64,000 nucleotides of DNA from NCBI GenBank assembly GCA_026873275.1, contig JANTUC010000003.1, positions 1,302,001 through 1,366,000 of the forward strand, written 5' to 3'. Source of the stretch: Pseudopithomyces maydicus. Taxonomy: Eukaryota > Ascomycota > Dothideomycetes > Pleosporales > Didymosphaeriaceae. The notes beneath the pieces were generated by a model. It searched no databases and was not told the origin of the DNA. It saw only the letters and a program-made list of their open reading frames with translations. Made by a program: the position numbers and the translations under genes. Shown here piece by piece: positions 24,923 to 36,944 of this stretch. Positions within the stretch are counted from its first letter, which is position 1. The number at the start of each line of letters is the position of its first letter.

Positions 24923-27192
24923 CTACGAACTCTCTTTGCCCAGCATAGCCAGATCTGTAGAGACGAATTCCGTCGCCGACAGTATCGCCGTGGACCCGTA
25001 AACGACTCTCCTCTTTTGCCCTGTGCCTGCTGCACTGCCAGCGCTTGTCCTCTTTGCCCACTCCTGCAGATTGCCATATTCGCTGAAGATGATTAGCTCA
25101 CTATACAAGGACAATTGGAAATGAGTGACTTACTCCATGCTGCCACCGCCGACAGAGAAGACAATCGCTTCTGAGAAGGCTTGTCGGCGTTGTCCGAAGG
25201 TAGCTTCGATACCCATGCGTGCGCCTTGTTGATTTCGTGCCTGACTCGCAGGAGGCAAAGTACCTCGGGCATTGGCAGACCGAGGGTCGAAGTAGAGATA
25301 GTTTTCGGTCTTTTGGATGGCGCTGGATGATGCATTTGCCGGATCCATCAACGACTCTGTGATTTTGGTCAAAGTGAGATCCTTATTTGTAGGTAGAAAG
25401 TTCTTGACGCCCTCGAGTAAGCCTCCGATATTAGCGCCTAACCCGGCTTCTTTGAATTTATCGGTGACGCGGGAGGAGAGACCGCTAAAGCCGCCAAATA
25501 GTTGGGATGCAGTATTTTGTGCAGGTTGTGTTGGGGCGGAGGATATCATGGTCATGCGAGTAAGTTGGCGAACGGTTCGAACATATTTTATAGATGTAGT
25601 ATCTGCTCCTGCGGCTTCGAGGGCTTGGGTGAAATTGTCCAAGTCTGCTCGATTGAGTTCGGTCTCGGTCGTGAGATACCTGAGGATATCAGTACTTGAT
25701 TGATGGACATGGATAAGCGTCATACCATTGCAAGAATAATCTGAGCTTGTCCAGTGGTTCATTGCCCTTGTCGGTGGCTTTGACAATCTCTAGTATCTGT
25801 GCCTTTGTTTGTTTGGAGAGTTCTTCCTCTAGTTGGAAATACTCATCGAGTTTACGATCTGGAGAGGAAGTCAATGGATCTGTTCATAACATCAAGCCTG
25901 ATACCCCTTACCTTTGATGCCTCTCATGAGGGCTTCGAGTATCTCCATATGCATGGTAATGGTGGCCTTGCGCTCCTTTAATTCGGGGAGTGCCGCCATT
26001 GCACCCTTCAGATGAGCGGCGAAAGAGCTGGTGTCGCCGGAGAGGTCATCTATGGACGAAGTGCCTGTCTTTTTGGTGATCTCGTTTGCATCTTCTTGAT
26101 ACTTGTTCCACTCTTGCGACACATTTTCTGCCACCTCTGGGAAAGGCAGGGAAGAATTTCGTAGCCAAAAATTATCGGAAGCCGTGAGATCGTAGGATTG
26201 TTTCTTGGTGCCCTTTTCCGGATTGTCGTTGTCCACTGGTACGGTCATGGTGATTTTATTGAGATGCATAGACAAAACGTCGTAGATCAGAGATTGATAG
26301 ACCCAACTATGGCTGAGCATGGCCGTCAAGTCTACGTTTCGATCGACAAGTACGAGTACGGGTCTAGATGTGGTTGCAGACGATTTTTGGTCGCCGGAAA
26401 AGAGGTTTGTTCTCGAGTTGAGGATGTGATCACGGAGTTTCCTGTCCAGCTTGGCAGCGACCAGCTCGGCGGGACCGCCCTTGCTCGAACGAATTATGGG
26501 GATGGTACCCATGGTAACGACGACGGAGAAGAGTCCGGACACGATGCGATCAACGAGTGCGTCCAGCTCCTGATCCGACACATTTGCGCTGTTCAAGGTG
26601 CCGTATGCGCCCTTCATGCCCAGAGAAAAAAGATCGGGTTCGGAGACTATGAAATTGAGGTACTGGTCGTATATCTGGGCAATGTGTTCGGCGGTGCCCG
26701 AGGTGACCGTCTGCTGGGCAAAGTCCTCGAGGAGGGGCCTGGGGACGGAGGACAGGAAGTTGACATAGGCGGGGGAGTACAGGCTGCGCGAGAGGTCGCT
26801 GGTGACGATGTGGAGGTTGGCGGGGGTGGGCTCGACGAGGTATATGACGGGCACGTCGGGGATCATGTGGCGGGTGGTGTTGATGGAGAGGTATATGGTC
26901 ACGCCCCAGGCACGCAGGTCGTTGACGCGCAGCACGGATGACACGACATCGCGCGAGAAGTCGTCGAAGACGAGGACCTTCCATATGGGCTCGCCGGTCT
27001 CGGAGAGGATCGGGGTGTTGGCGGAGGGGAGGGCGCTGTTGGCATCGTCGTCGGCGGGCTGCTTCGGGGCGTTGAGGTTGAGGATGCGCTGGATGGAGGC
27101 TGGGGGGTGTTGGGTCAGAGGAGGAGCAGGCAAAGGCAAAGGCAGGTGCGGTGCATGCACATACCGATCTGGCGGTCGCGCAGAGAGGCCAT
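24923..27192 (-). CDS. SLY1: Sec1/Munc18-family protein Sly1
   Basis: Sly1 is the SM protein that binds the syntaxin Sed5 and promotes SNARE assembly in ER-Golgi transport. Five exons (27192-27165, 27099-25912, 25858-25726, 25679-25134, 25082-24923) join in frame to 684 residues. The first exon is only 28 nt and encodes MASLRDRQI, completed by ASIQRILNLN, the family N-terminus. Conserved pieces include WKVLVFDDFSRDVVSSVL, PVLVLVDRNVDLTAML and SWVYQSLIYDVL, and a C-terminal EAIVFSVGGG followed by EYGNLQEWAKR and VVYGSTAILSATEF. Introns are 65, 53, 46 and 51 nt; 46 nt (25680-25725) is the shortest convincing intron in the window. It is divergent from the PNUTS-like gene, with about 1 kb between their starts. 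Confidence 0.94.
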
Positions 27193-28215
27193 GGCCTAGC
27201 TCATGGGCGGACAGGACAGCGTCGTGAATTCACGGCTCGGACGACGACGGGGGGGGGAGCTGCTTCTTAGTGTCCAGTGTCACTGCGGCGGCGGCGGCGG
27301 CGGTGGCGGCAGCTGTACGCTAGCATCCGCATGCGGACTGGCGCGCTTGGCTCGCCCCGCGGCTGCCCCAGCACCTTGAAAAAGCACCTGGCGCCCTCAA
27401 GCGCTCCTTTCCTCACACACTCGTCACCCCCTCCCGAGACTTCCCCCAAATCCCTCCGGACACACTCCACTCCACTTCTTCCCTTCTCGCACACAACCCC
27501 CTTCCATGCCACTTCTCAGTGACGCTTTGCCCACTTAATAAGGGCGTTTGATTCTAAAGGCTAGATTCACTTTTTACCTCGCGGTGATCAGGCAGGCTGG
27601 TGGCGGCTTTGGTTGTCGGGCGCAGGACGCTGGAAGGGCAGGGCAGCAGTGACACTCAACCCGGCGTCTGTACTAATTCAGCTGCGGCGACCTCTCGCGG
27701 GGCTTCCCCGACGTCTTGCGGGCCATCGCACAAAGCGTAAAGCAGCTCTTCGCGAGCGACAGCAGCGCGCGTGTCTCGTACGCGCCCTGCTGTGCAGCTG
27801 GGTGCGAGAGCGTCGAGTGACGCACCCACCGTGCCCGCTTCGCCATAGCCAGGCCTGCGTGCCGCCTAATTAAAAATCCAAAGCCTACGACTCCGTGGAC
27901 AGCGGGTTACGGGTTACGGCAGCGCGTGCAGAGCTCAGTCGCCCACGCGTCTTACCCATAGCCACGCCAGCAACTCTTGCGACAAGACTCTGCAGCAGCC
28001 CAGCAGCCCAGCAGCCCAACACACTCAGCAACACACGGCGCTACCCCCGTTTCGGAAGTATTACGGGCCTTTCGCTCTCCTTCACCCTTGTGAGTCAGCG
28101 CCAGGCCGCTTGTCGCTTAGTGTCCTTTTCTTTGTCGCATAATAACCCCATTTGCTGGATCCAGACGCCTGCCGTGCCACCCTGTGGGTCCGCCCAATAA
28201 GGTTGATCTCCAGCC
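27193..28215. other. Divergent promoter region of SLY1 and PNUTS-like gene
   Basis: This contains a G9 run (near 27249), a GGC triplet tract at about 27284-27309, a C/T-rich stretch at 27405-27520, and three tandem copies of a cagcccag-type 9-mer near 27992-28016. No gene is recognised. Confidence 0.5.
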
Positions 28216-31200
28216 ATGGCACCTGCTCACGTGCCTGGTGAACAGCTCCCCCTGCAGGGACAGAGCATGTACAATTCGCCTTACCAAAGTATATATCCTG
28301 TTGACCAGTACGATGCTCAATCGTGGAACGGTCAGCTCCAACATGCTACTACTCTGGTGCCTGATAATCCCGCCAACCCTTCCTGGCACCACAATACCTA
28401 CAACACCCAGCAGTACAATCAGATAAGCTCGCCGTACGTGAACCAAGGCCAGACACACCGCACCGCATCGCCATACCAGTATGGCCAGTTTGGGAACCAC
28501 GCTGCTCCAGCAAACTACGGACATGCCGCTAGCGTCGATCCATCCTTGGGCCTCGCCGCAAACACCTTGCGCCAGCAACAGCACTCCCCTACCAGCTTGC
28601 TGCTCAGACCACCCCGCCCCAGAGCAGGCCGAGCACCGTAGCACCCCAATCGCTCCAGCATGGCTTGCCTGCGCCCGTCCAGGATCCACGTGCCACAACC
28701 TCTTACCAAGTAAGCAAAGCCCGCCTGTCTTCCATCACAGCTTCATTGACACGTCTACCAGGTCCCCAAGCCTACTGCCGACTCTTTCGTGCAGCGCCCT
28801 GTTCATCCATCTTTCTCACAGCCTGTGCCTGTGCCCGAGTACGAGATTCCAAAGGGTAAAACATCTGGCGGGTTCTACCTTCTTGATCAGGCGGCGGTGA
28901 TAAAGGCTACTGATTCAGCTGCTTTGAATAAATTCGTGACGATAGGCACTGAGCCCTTTCATCTCTCCACCAATAGAAGTAAGATAGTTTGCCTGCTGTA
29001 GATCATGATTCCTCGTCTAACACCGTGCAGCTGCCCTGCCTCTATACACGCCCCGCCAGTCAGTCAAGGACCTGAAAAAAGCAGGTGCCGACAGCAAGAA
29101 ATTGGCCAGGAAAGCTCCGACCAAGCAGCTGTCTGCTGGTCGAGTGCTCAAGAGAGAAGTCGATGACAGCGAAAGTGACTATGACTCATCCGACTACGAC
29201 AGCGATTATTCCGACGAGGAAGACGAGCCATCGCCTTTACCGGCAACCAAGCCAGAAGAGCCCCAAGGAGCATTCCGTTATGATATCATCAAAGCATCTT
29301 GGTATCCTCGTCGATCGCAACCAAGCTCGGAGAAGATCAAAGCGAGCTTGAAGCAACTATGGGAGATCTTCAATACTATCCAGAGCCGTTGGCGTTCCGA
29401 TAGCAAAATGTTGATGGAGGCCGAGGATCAAAAGAAGACGGGCGAGCTCCCCGTGCTTAAGCGTCGTGTCGCTGAACAACGCGATTTGCTGCAGTCTGCA
29501 TTGAAATCGTCGCTGGAGTTTACTCACCCCGATGTCCTGTATCAACTTGGACAAGTCAAACCCTTCCTTTACCTTTGTTATCAGTTTCTAGCCAATAGGG
29601 TGAAAGTGGCCGACTACGAAGGTGATCTTGCGTCTGCTATCATCGAGATATTATGCTGCTCGGGCACTACAACCACTGAAATTCTTGAGGAGACCAAGCT
29701 CTCCAAAGCACTCAATGTTCTCAAGAGGAAAGTGAATGATAAGACCAAGGCCCTCATTCAGAAAATTGAAGATGGCGCTGCTGCAGGCTCTAAAAAGGTC
29801 AAAGTAAGCTCACCGCCCGTAGTGGACGTGACGGCTGAAACGAAACCTCTTAAGCGGCCTGCATCGCAGCCTGCTGGTCGTACGTCAACCGAGGCCCCAT
29901 CGAAGAAATTGAAGCCTGCCGACACCACGACCAACGGCGATAAGAAATCTGCCATGACTACAGCTACATCCAGAACTCTCCCCACGACACAGCAGAAACG
30001 ACCGGGTGAGAAGTCTGTGCCTGGACCAGTTCGAACCCAAGGAATCAAGATTACGAACAAACCGTCTTCATTATTCACTTCCCTGAATGCTGCTAGCAAG
30101 AAGCCCAACGCCACGCCCTCTTCTGTGTCCGCTGCGAAGCCGGCTGCCAAATCTTCAGTGCCTGTCAGTGCAGCAAAGAGGTCTGTTCCTGCTTCTGTCG
30201 CGAAACCAGCTTTCTCTTTCAAGGATACCATGGCGGAGCTACTAAAACCTAAGGAGGAGAAAGCTGCTACGCCTTCCAAGACTGAGAAGCAGTTACCTCC
30301 AGAGACACCCGAAGAGAAAGCCAAACGTTTGCGCAAAGAGTCTCGACGTCATCTGCGTGTGAAGTTTCGGCCTGGTGATGCTCTTGTGAACATCAGATAC
30401 TTCAATCACGACCCTGAAGAAGAGACTGGTCACGACGAGAACTTTGTCCGCGACGCTGGTGATATTGGTGGCGAAGGTCGTATGTTCAAACAACACAAAG
30501 AAATGGACGATGAGGATGACGAAGAAGACGAGGAAACGGAGTACCGCCCGTGGAGGAATCCCTCTTTGGTCAATTTCACAATGATCCCTGAAGATGAGCG
30601 CAAGAGAAATTATGCGCCTTACGGAGGTGGCCAAGCACAACCGACCTGTCCCGAACGAGATGCCAACATTGCACACGACAAAGCTACCCTGGAGGTCTTT
30701 TACATTCGTTCGTCCGATATACCTCACTCACCTCGTGAACCGCTACTCCAGGAGACGCAGACGTCTGATGTTTCTTTCACAGCTTTCGGTGCTCCGCCTG
30801 ATTTGATCTTGAATAGGCTTCCTCAGTCTTCGACTAGTGCGACAACTGCGACCACTACGCCAGCTGTGCCGCCTATTGACTTCAATATCACTAGCATTGT
30901 TCAACAATTGACAGGCCAACCAAGCATTGATCCGAGCAGTTACGCGCCAGCGCCAGCACCAGTGTCTACACCGGTGCCAGCACCAGCGCCGGCGCCTACG
31001 GCCACGCCTGATATCAGCAGTATTCTGAGCCTACTTGGTCAGACCCAGCCCCAGAATAGCATGCTAGCATCCTTGGTCCCACCTGCTCAACCGACAGCAC
31101 CGGCTCCGATGGACCTCGCACAGATCATGGCCATGGCCCAGCAATTTTCGCAATCCGGGAACGCAGCATTCCCGCCGCCTCCAGCACCTATGCCAGGTTG

Positions 31201-31426
31201 GCCTGGATATCCGACGGTACCACAACAGCCGCAACAGGCAGAGATGCTGCAGCCGAACAATGGCTCGAGCAAACGACCCATCTCCGACGAGGGATCCGAA
31301 GCCCGCGGCCGCGACAAACGGGGCAAGCACGACAGAGGCCCGTATAAAGTCATCCCGTGCAAGTTCTACGAGCTGGGCAAGTGCAACAAGGGGGCCAAGT
31401 GCACTTTTATCCACCCGCAGCAGTAG
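28216..31426 (+). CDS. PNUTS/Ppn1-like PP1-regulatory CCCH protein
   Basis: This resembles the phosphatase-1 nuclear targeting subunit (animal PNUTS/PPP1R10; fission-yeast Ppn1 of the cleavage and polyadenylation factor), which couples PP1 to transcription termination. Three exons (28216-28709, 28762-28978, 29031-31426) give about 1035 residues once one missing base in the C4 run at 28586-28589 is allowed for. In order there is a Gln/Tyr-rich N-terminus; an acidic Asp/Ser patch; an all-helical region starting YDIIKASWYPRRSQ that fits a TFIIS-N/LW-like fold; and a Lys/Pro-rich linker. At about 679-682 lies RVKF, which matches the PP1-docking RVxF consensus. A Pro/Ala-rich region and a C-terminal CCCH zinc finger (CKFYELGKCNKGAKCTFIH, spacing C-x7-C-x5-C-x3-H) follow. 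The order helical domain, RVxF, CCCH matches PNUTS; the assignment is by architecture. Confidence 0.84.
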
Positions 31427-32250
31427 CGGGTAGCGGTATAGGTGGAGGAGGATTTCCTTTGAAAGTATTCCCGATGTATATAATACCCCATGTTCCTTTT
31501 CTGCGCATCCTGTCTTTGGACGGACGGTCCACTGCATACCCGGCGGCCTTTCTGTGTTTTTCTTTCTTTCTTTCTTTCTTTCTTTTTCTTTTCAATAGCG
31601 CATGCATGCATCAAAAGGCGTTTTGTCCCAGGGCTGGGATTTTGGGTCCACGGACAGCAGCATTTACAGGGCGTAGTGATGGGTTGGAACGGCAGGCAGG
31701 CTGCCTGGGCTGTGGGTGCGCACGTGCATATCTGTAGGAAGAACGTACAATGTCACAAGAGTCCAGTATCTCCATATGGCACGGGTTTCTGTTGACCATG
31801 GTCGTGACGACCTGTCCGAGACAGGCCATGCCGACTCTCCTGTTGCGTGGTGTGGTGAGCAGCGGGCCCGCGGGCCAGCGGACGACGAGCCATGGCCCGG
31901 GCGGAGCTGGTCGCAGGCTGGCGGAAGCAGGATCGGGTGGGGTATAGTCTATGCGGCTCCCAGACGACGCCTTGGTCGGACGTGGAGCTTCTCGTGCTGA
32001 TTGCTCGCTACGAGGGCGGCCATTTAATCAGCCGGGCCGATCCCGCCATGTACGGTAGTCGTCGTTCGTCGAGGGCATTGGGGCCAGAGCCCAGTGCGCC
32101 GCTCAACGCTCAGACCAGCCTAGCGGTATTTGCCGCCATCATTTTCTCAGGCATCGACGTCGACATCACGATTGCTACACGCCCAGCCAGCCCAACCCTT
32201 TCGCTACATCGCCGCTGCATCACGGCTGCCGACGCCCGCAGCGCCCATCT

Positions 32251-32285
<35 letters not shown>

Positions 32286-32393
32286 CTCCCCCTCGGGCTC
32301 TTCCTTTCGCCCAGAGTCAGCTCACCCAACCCTCCGCCGCCCTCCACGCCCGGTCGACTCCACACACCGCCCCAACCGCCAGCCCCGCCCAAC
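31427..32393. other. Intergenic, PNUTS-like to Btz gene
   Basis: A TTTC microsatellite (about six units, 31558-31590) lies in the 3' flank of the PNUTS-like gene. The 32.2-32.39 kb part is C-rich with CCGCCCTCG repeats just before the Btz-gene ATG. No gene is recognised; the frame open upstream of 32394 is C-rich leader. Confidence 0.5.
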
Positions 32394-34521
32394 ATGGCCG
32401 GCATCAGGAAGAGGCAGACCGGTCTTGCGCGACGCAGGCGGCTGGACGACGAAGACAGCAGATCGGTGGCGACCGAGGGCGCTGAGGATTCACAAAGCGA
32501 CATCTCAGTGCCCAGCGACGTGGACGAGGACGCCGACGCCGACAACAGCGACCTCAGCGAGGTGGACAGCTCTGCATCGCTCACAGACGGCAAGGCAAAG
32601 CGGAAAGCAAACGGCTCGCGAGATGCAAAGCCACGCACAGAGCTCTCCACCCGACGGCTGCCTTCCCCGCCCATTGCACGCTCCGACGCCCACTTCCCCA
32701 CCACAAAGGACACGGAGATGATGCTGAACGGCCTCGCCATATCTGACAAGCCTGCCGATGACGACGTGCTGGATTTCGAGACGGGCCAGGCCGTGAGCGC
32801 TCCGGCACCCGCTGTCGCTGCACCAAATCGTTCCGAGACGACGGTAGAGCGGAAGAGACGGGAGCACGAGGAATACAAGAAGAAGCGGGACTCGGATCCG
32901 GCCTTCATCCCAAACCGCGGTGCTTTCTTCATGCACGACCAACGATCCGCCTACGCCCAGAATGGCTTCCGGCAGTTTGGCGGGCGTGGCGGTATGCGCG
33001 GCGGGATGAGTGGACCTTTTGCACCGGCCAGTATGAGGAAGCCGGCAGCAGAGGCAACAGATTCGCCGTGGCAGCACGACCTTCACGAAACCGTGAACAA
33101 CGGCAACAACGAGGCCAAATCGCACATCCCTTCGTCACAGAACCAGCCTATGACCTCGGGTGGGCCTGTTCAACAAGGACCTGCCCCATTCCACCACTAT
33201 GGAAGAACCCAAGCACAGCCAACCCCGAAGCCTTCCCAGGCACGAAACTTCTCTACCACTCGACACACCCATAACGCACTCGTGCGCGTCTTCCTGCCCG
33301 CAATGAAAGAGCCAATCCTCTTCCAAAATGTGCCCATCAAGCAACACACACGTCTACCAAATCACCGACCGCCTCTCCGCCGTGACAAACCTGTCCGCAT
33401 CTCACTACCTCCGTCCGCACCGCGTTATATCTTCCCTAGCGTCGAGCGGTCGTTCATCTTCATTCCACGCGCACTGAGGCCCAACCAACAGGGATTTGGA
33501 CGGGGACGTGGACGAGGGTTTGGTTCCTTTGGTGGTGGTTTCTCTAGTAGACGAACCAGTGCATATGGCGGCAGCGTCTACTCACCTAGTGTCGCCATGA
33601 GCAGACGGTCATCCATGGCCCGCGAAATGGGACGGGACAGTCTGGTGTCGCCTGCTGGGTCTATCATGTCTCGCGGGGGTTACGATCCATCACGACCAGT
33701 TGTACGCCTACCGCCCGGAGGCCCCAAAGCTCCAAACGCACCGCCTGTCATCTCGCCTCAGAGTGCTACGCCATCTGGCGGATTCCAACAACCCTACCCG
33801 TTGCCACAACAGCCCATGTTCCGTGAGAATTTCACTCAAGGCCAAATTCCTATGCATCAGCCTCGCCCGCAGAAGACTGTCTCGGTCGCAGGTATTGAAT
33901 CCCCAGCATCCATGACCTTCAATCCACCACAGCAGCAGGAGCAACAACCATTTCACCAGCAGATTCCTGCTCATGCCGGAGGAGCCCCACCTGCTGAATC
34001 TCAACCGTTCTATCCTCATGCCCGTCAGCCGTCGTTCCCCAACCAAACCTCGACCGGCACTCCCTTATCCAACATTCCAGAAAGAGCCATCCATGCCCCT
34101 GCATTCCAACCCTTCCAACCCGGATACCAGCCTCAGAGTTACGTCGTGCCGCAGGGTTACTACTATCCGCAAAATGGGGCTCAGCCTCCATACATGCCTC
34201 CTGGAGGCATGGTTCCCGTGTTCGTCCCAGGTGCACAGCAGAGTGGCTATGTTATGCCCTTGGCCGCGCCCCCGCGCCAGCACCTGCGCCAGCACCTCCT
34301 GCGCCAGCTCCCGCCGGCCAACCGAATACCGTCGCATACGAGTCGAATGGTATGACCTATTACGTTGACCCGTCGCAGCTCTACGCTCCACCGCCGATGG
34401 AAGGCTATCCGCAAGCGAGCTACGCCGTTCCAGGCATGGGGGGATGATGACGCCTGGCCCTGATGGAGCTTACTACTACCCGCAACAGATGCAACCGGCT
34501 CCTTACTACCAACCCCAGTAG
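32394..34521 (+). CDS. Btz (CASC3/Barentsz) domain protein, frame broken twice
   Basis: This carries a Btz motif (PF09405), the region of CASC3/Barentsz that binds eIF4AIII in the exon junction complex and mRNP remodelling. The start MAGIRKRQTGL is at 32394. An acidic Ser/Asp region is followed by the motif's first half, DPAFIPNRGAFFMHDQR, near residues 166-183, and its second half, PWQHDL, near 225. Next is a conserved fungal block, HRPPLRRDKPVRISLP, and RYIFPSVERSFIFIPRA, then an RGRGRG-type Gly/Arg stretch and a long Gln/Pro/Tyr-rich tail. The tail shifts frame at C5 (34269-34273) and G6 (34438-34443); one added base at each restores a Tyr/Gln-rich end that stops at 34521, about 709 residues. 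It is a single exon. The exact fungal function is not established by sequence. Confidence 0.87.
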
Positions 34522-35919
34522 AGCGATTGATTGTGGGAGACGCGTCTTAAGAGGATTGCAGGGGGGGGGGGGGGGGTAAACAGCCATCACAGGGGAAAGA
34601 GGTGGAAGATACTCTCATCCTTCACGCATTAATCATTGTATCAATGAAGCAACAAAGGTCCCGTGCAACGCGGCACTCTAACATTTTCGGTTCATTGAAC
34701 ATATCTCCTCGACACCACGCCAGTGGAATTCCATCACGCAGTGCTTGTCCACCCGGCTGCCCGGCACTTTCCGACAATCAGCACACTACCTATGATCACT
34801 GGCAGGTCGCCCGATTCGCAATAACTCATCATACACACAATTTCCCTAGCTCGATGATGCGAACCAGCATTGGCCGGATTGGTCTTTATCACATTACGTA
34901 CGGTTGGCGCCCCAGCTTGAGTGCTGACACGCTCGTACATGGTCTGGGGACGACAGCGCCTCAAGGACCTAGAAAAATTATCGATTCCATTTCCTCACCC
35001 TTCACTTTCCAATCGTCTTCTATGCACGTCCCAGCAGCGGTTCATTGTTTCTTTTGCCTTCTTCAGCGTAGAGGCAGCATCTATCTGTTATATCTTTTTC
35101 CAGACGTACGCGAGCAAAACTATCGACTATTCTAATCATAAGCGTGGGTGTGTGCGGGGAGACAGGCAGGTCACCGGGCGCTTTTGATAGCCTGTCGCCT
35201 TCTTTTTCCAGTTGTCATCTTTTTTCTATAATCTTTCTTCTTTCTCTCAACCGTTTCCGCGTTCTTGGTCCTCGCTTTACTATTCCGAGGAGAGCGAGGT
35301 GGATGCGGTCCCCAGAAAGCACCGAGGTTGAGAGGTTCAATGATGGAGGGCATCTTTATATGGTGCATTTTCGGTATTCTGGGGGACGGGCACTGTCCCA
35401 CGCTTTGGGAACAACGGATTGGACTTGGATGACCTTTTTGGTGGGCGGGGGGGGGGGGGGGGGGGGGGGGTTCTTTTTCTTGTATCATGTTGGATGGGTG
35501 GGCGCTGAGAGATGGATGAGCGGGAGTCAGGTAGCATGAGGGAAAGAATACATCTAGTGCTAGAGTGGATCGGAATGGGATTGGTCTTGCTCTTGCCATT
35601 TTGTGCTGTTGTGAAAGTGAAGGGTGCATTCCAGAATTGTGGATGCACAGTCAAGAGGGAACGCTCGTCCTTGTCGAGCGTCTCTTCTACAAGAGCACTG
35701 GGAGAGTTGACAGGAGATGATGAATACGGATTGGATGATTGTGTGAAAAGGAAGAATGTGTGTATTTGCATATGAAGTTTGCTCGCTCGCTGAGCCGAAA
35801 TGGAGAGAACAGTGGGCTACCTACCATGCTGATGCCAAGTTGAACAAAAAAAAAAAAAAAAAAAAGGATGATGCTGCTGCATATTCCGTGTCTCGTTCCA
35901 CAACCTCTGGTATCCATGG
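34522..35919. other. Intergenic with long mononucleotide runs
   Basis: About 1.4 kb between the convergent Btz and E2 genes. It contains G16 (34561-34576), G24 (35447-35470) and A20 (35846-35865). Short frames here cross these runs and are not credible genes. Confidence 0.6.
35447..35470. repeat. G24 mononucleotide tract
   Basis: Twenty-four consecutive G bases preceded by gtgggc. Such a run can form G-quadruplex structure and is hard to size by sequencing. Confidence 0.9.
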
Positions 35920-36429
35920 TCATTCGAACTCTAGACTATCCCTCACGCACTTCCTCACGCGCTTCTTGAACTCGGGCAGATTTTCCCGCCACAGGCTCGC
36001 CGCCTCGACGTTTGCAGGGGACTCGTCGTTGGGGCTGGACAGCATGGAAATCACCGACAGCAAGATGGTCTCGGGGGTCTGGACGGGCGACCACCGCTCG
36101 GCGGCAGACTCGTAGCCGTACTTGTCCTCCTCTGGGGGATGCAGGATGCTGATGCACACGTCGCCGTTGGGGTAGATGTTGGGGTGGAACAGGGGCGTTT
36201 CGAAGCGCATCTTAGGTGGCAGCAGCGGATACTCGGGTGGGAAGGTCAGGCGGGCGCGGAAGAAGCCGCCGCCATAGTACTTTGTTTCGTCGTCGATCAT
36301 GAGCATGACTTCCCATTCGAAGACGTTGGAGTCGACCAGCCCGCAGGATATGCCGGATATGCTCTTGTCGTTCTGCATCTGCTTCAGCTGGCGGGAGAGG
36401 AGACCGGCGGCGGCGGACGAGGAGGCCAT
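35920..36429 (-). CDS. Ubiquitin-conjugating enzyme E2, UBE2G1/Ubc15 type
   Basis: This is an E2 that carries ubiquitin as a thioester and passes it to substrates with an E3. It is a single exon of 169 residues. The HPN motif is at residues 82-84 (LFHPNIYPNGD) and the catalytic cysteine is at 92 (GDVCISIL). The acidic loop after the catalytic site, HPPEEDKYGYESAAERWSPV, is the insertion that marks the UBE2G/Ubc7 group. KYGYE, with LLSVISMLSSPNDESPANV, fits UBE2G1 and fission-yeast Ubc15 better than Ubc7/UBE2G2. The C-terminus KKRVRKCVRDSLEFE is basic then acidic. The ATG at 36429 is the first in a good context (MASSSAAAGLLSRQLKQ); the frame is open further upstream through repeat DNA, which I treat as non-coding. 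Confidence 0.94.
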   Translation of the reverse strand: MASSSAAAGLLSRQLKQMQNDKSISGISCGLVDSNVFEWEVMLMIDDETKYYGGGFFRARLTFPPEYPLLPPKMRFETPLFHPNIYPNGDVCISILHPPEEDKYGYESAAERWSPVQTPETILLSVISMLSSPNDESPANVEAASLWRENLPEFKKRVRKCVRDSLEFE

Positions 36430-36565
36430 GGCGGGCGGCGGGCGGCGTGCGGGTGCGTTTCGGTGCGGTGGAGAGGCGGAGAGGCGGAGTGGTGGAGTGG
36501 TTGGGAGGCGCCCTGAGGGCTTCCTGGCGAGGGCCGTGGCCTGGGTCCACGGGCAGAAAAGGCGA

Positions 36566-36640
36566 AGCGGGTGTGAGTGTGGATGTGAGTGCGGATGTGA
36601 GTTGCGGATGTGATGTGAGTGTGAATGTGAGTGTGGGCGG
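36566..36640. repeat. Degenerate GTGAGT/GTGGAT hexamer repeat
   Basis: About 75 bases made of gtgagt, gtggat, gcggat and gtgaat words with a roughly six-base period, directly upstream of the E2 coding start. Confidence 0.75.
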
Positions 36641-36821
36641 AGACGTGGACGGGGACGTAGGCCTAGCGATGGATGCCAACGGTCGTGTGCCTGTGCGCGG
36701 GGCTTTCGGTGGGAGGCGGGGTCGGAGCAGGTCGCCAGTCGCCGGTCGCCTGCTGGATGGACCGCGACTGCTCGGTGCTCAAGCGCGTGCAGGACCAAGG
36801 CAGCAAACCAGAGGAGGTGTT

Positions 36822-36944
36822 CAGCATCCAGCATCCAGCATCCAGCATCCAACACCCAGCATTCATGAGCCTGCATCCAGCATTCAACATCCAGCATTCA
36901 ACATCCAGCATTCAACATCCAGCATTCAACATCCAGCATCATCC
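36822..36944. repeat. CATCCAGCATTCAA minisatellite
   Basis: Four 7-mers catccag are followed, after a short break, by about four 14-mers catccagcattcaa, ending catccagcatcatcc. It is a direct tandem array without spacers. Confidence 0.9.

Noticed and set aside
26198..26941. 247-residue plus-strand open frame
   Set aside because: Antisense to SLY1 exon 2, which is clearly conserved.
36822..36944. Array that could resemble CRISPR
   Set aside because: Units are directly adjacent without unique spacers, and the host is a eukaryote; it is a minisatellite.
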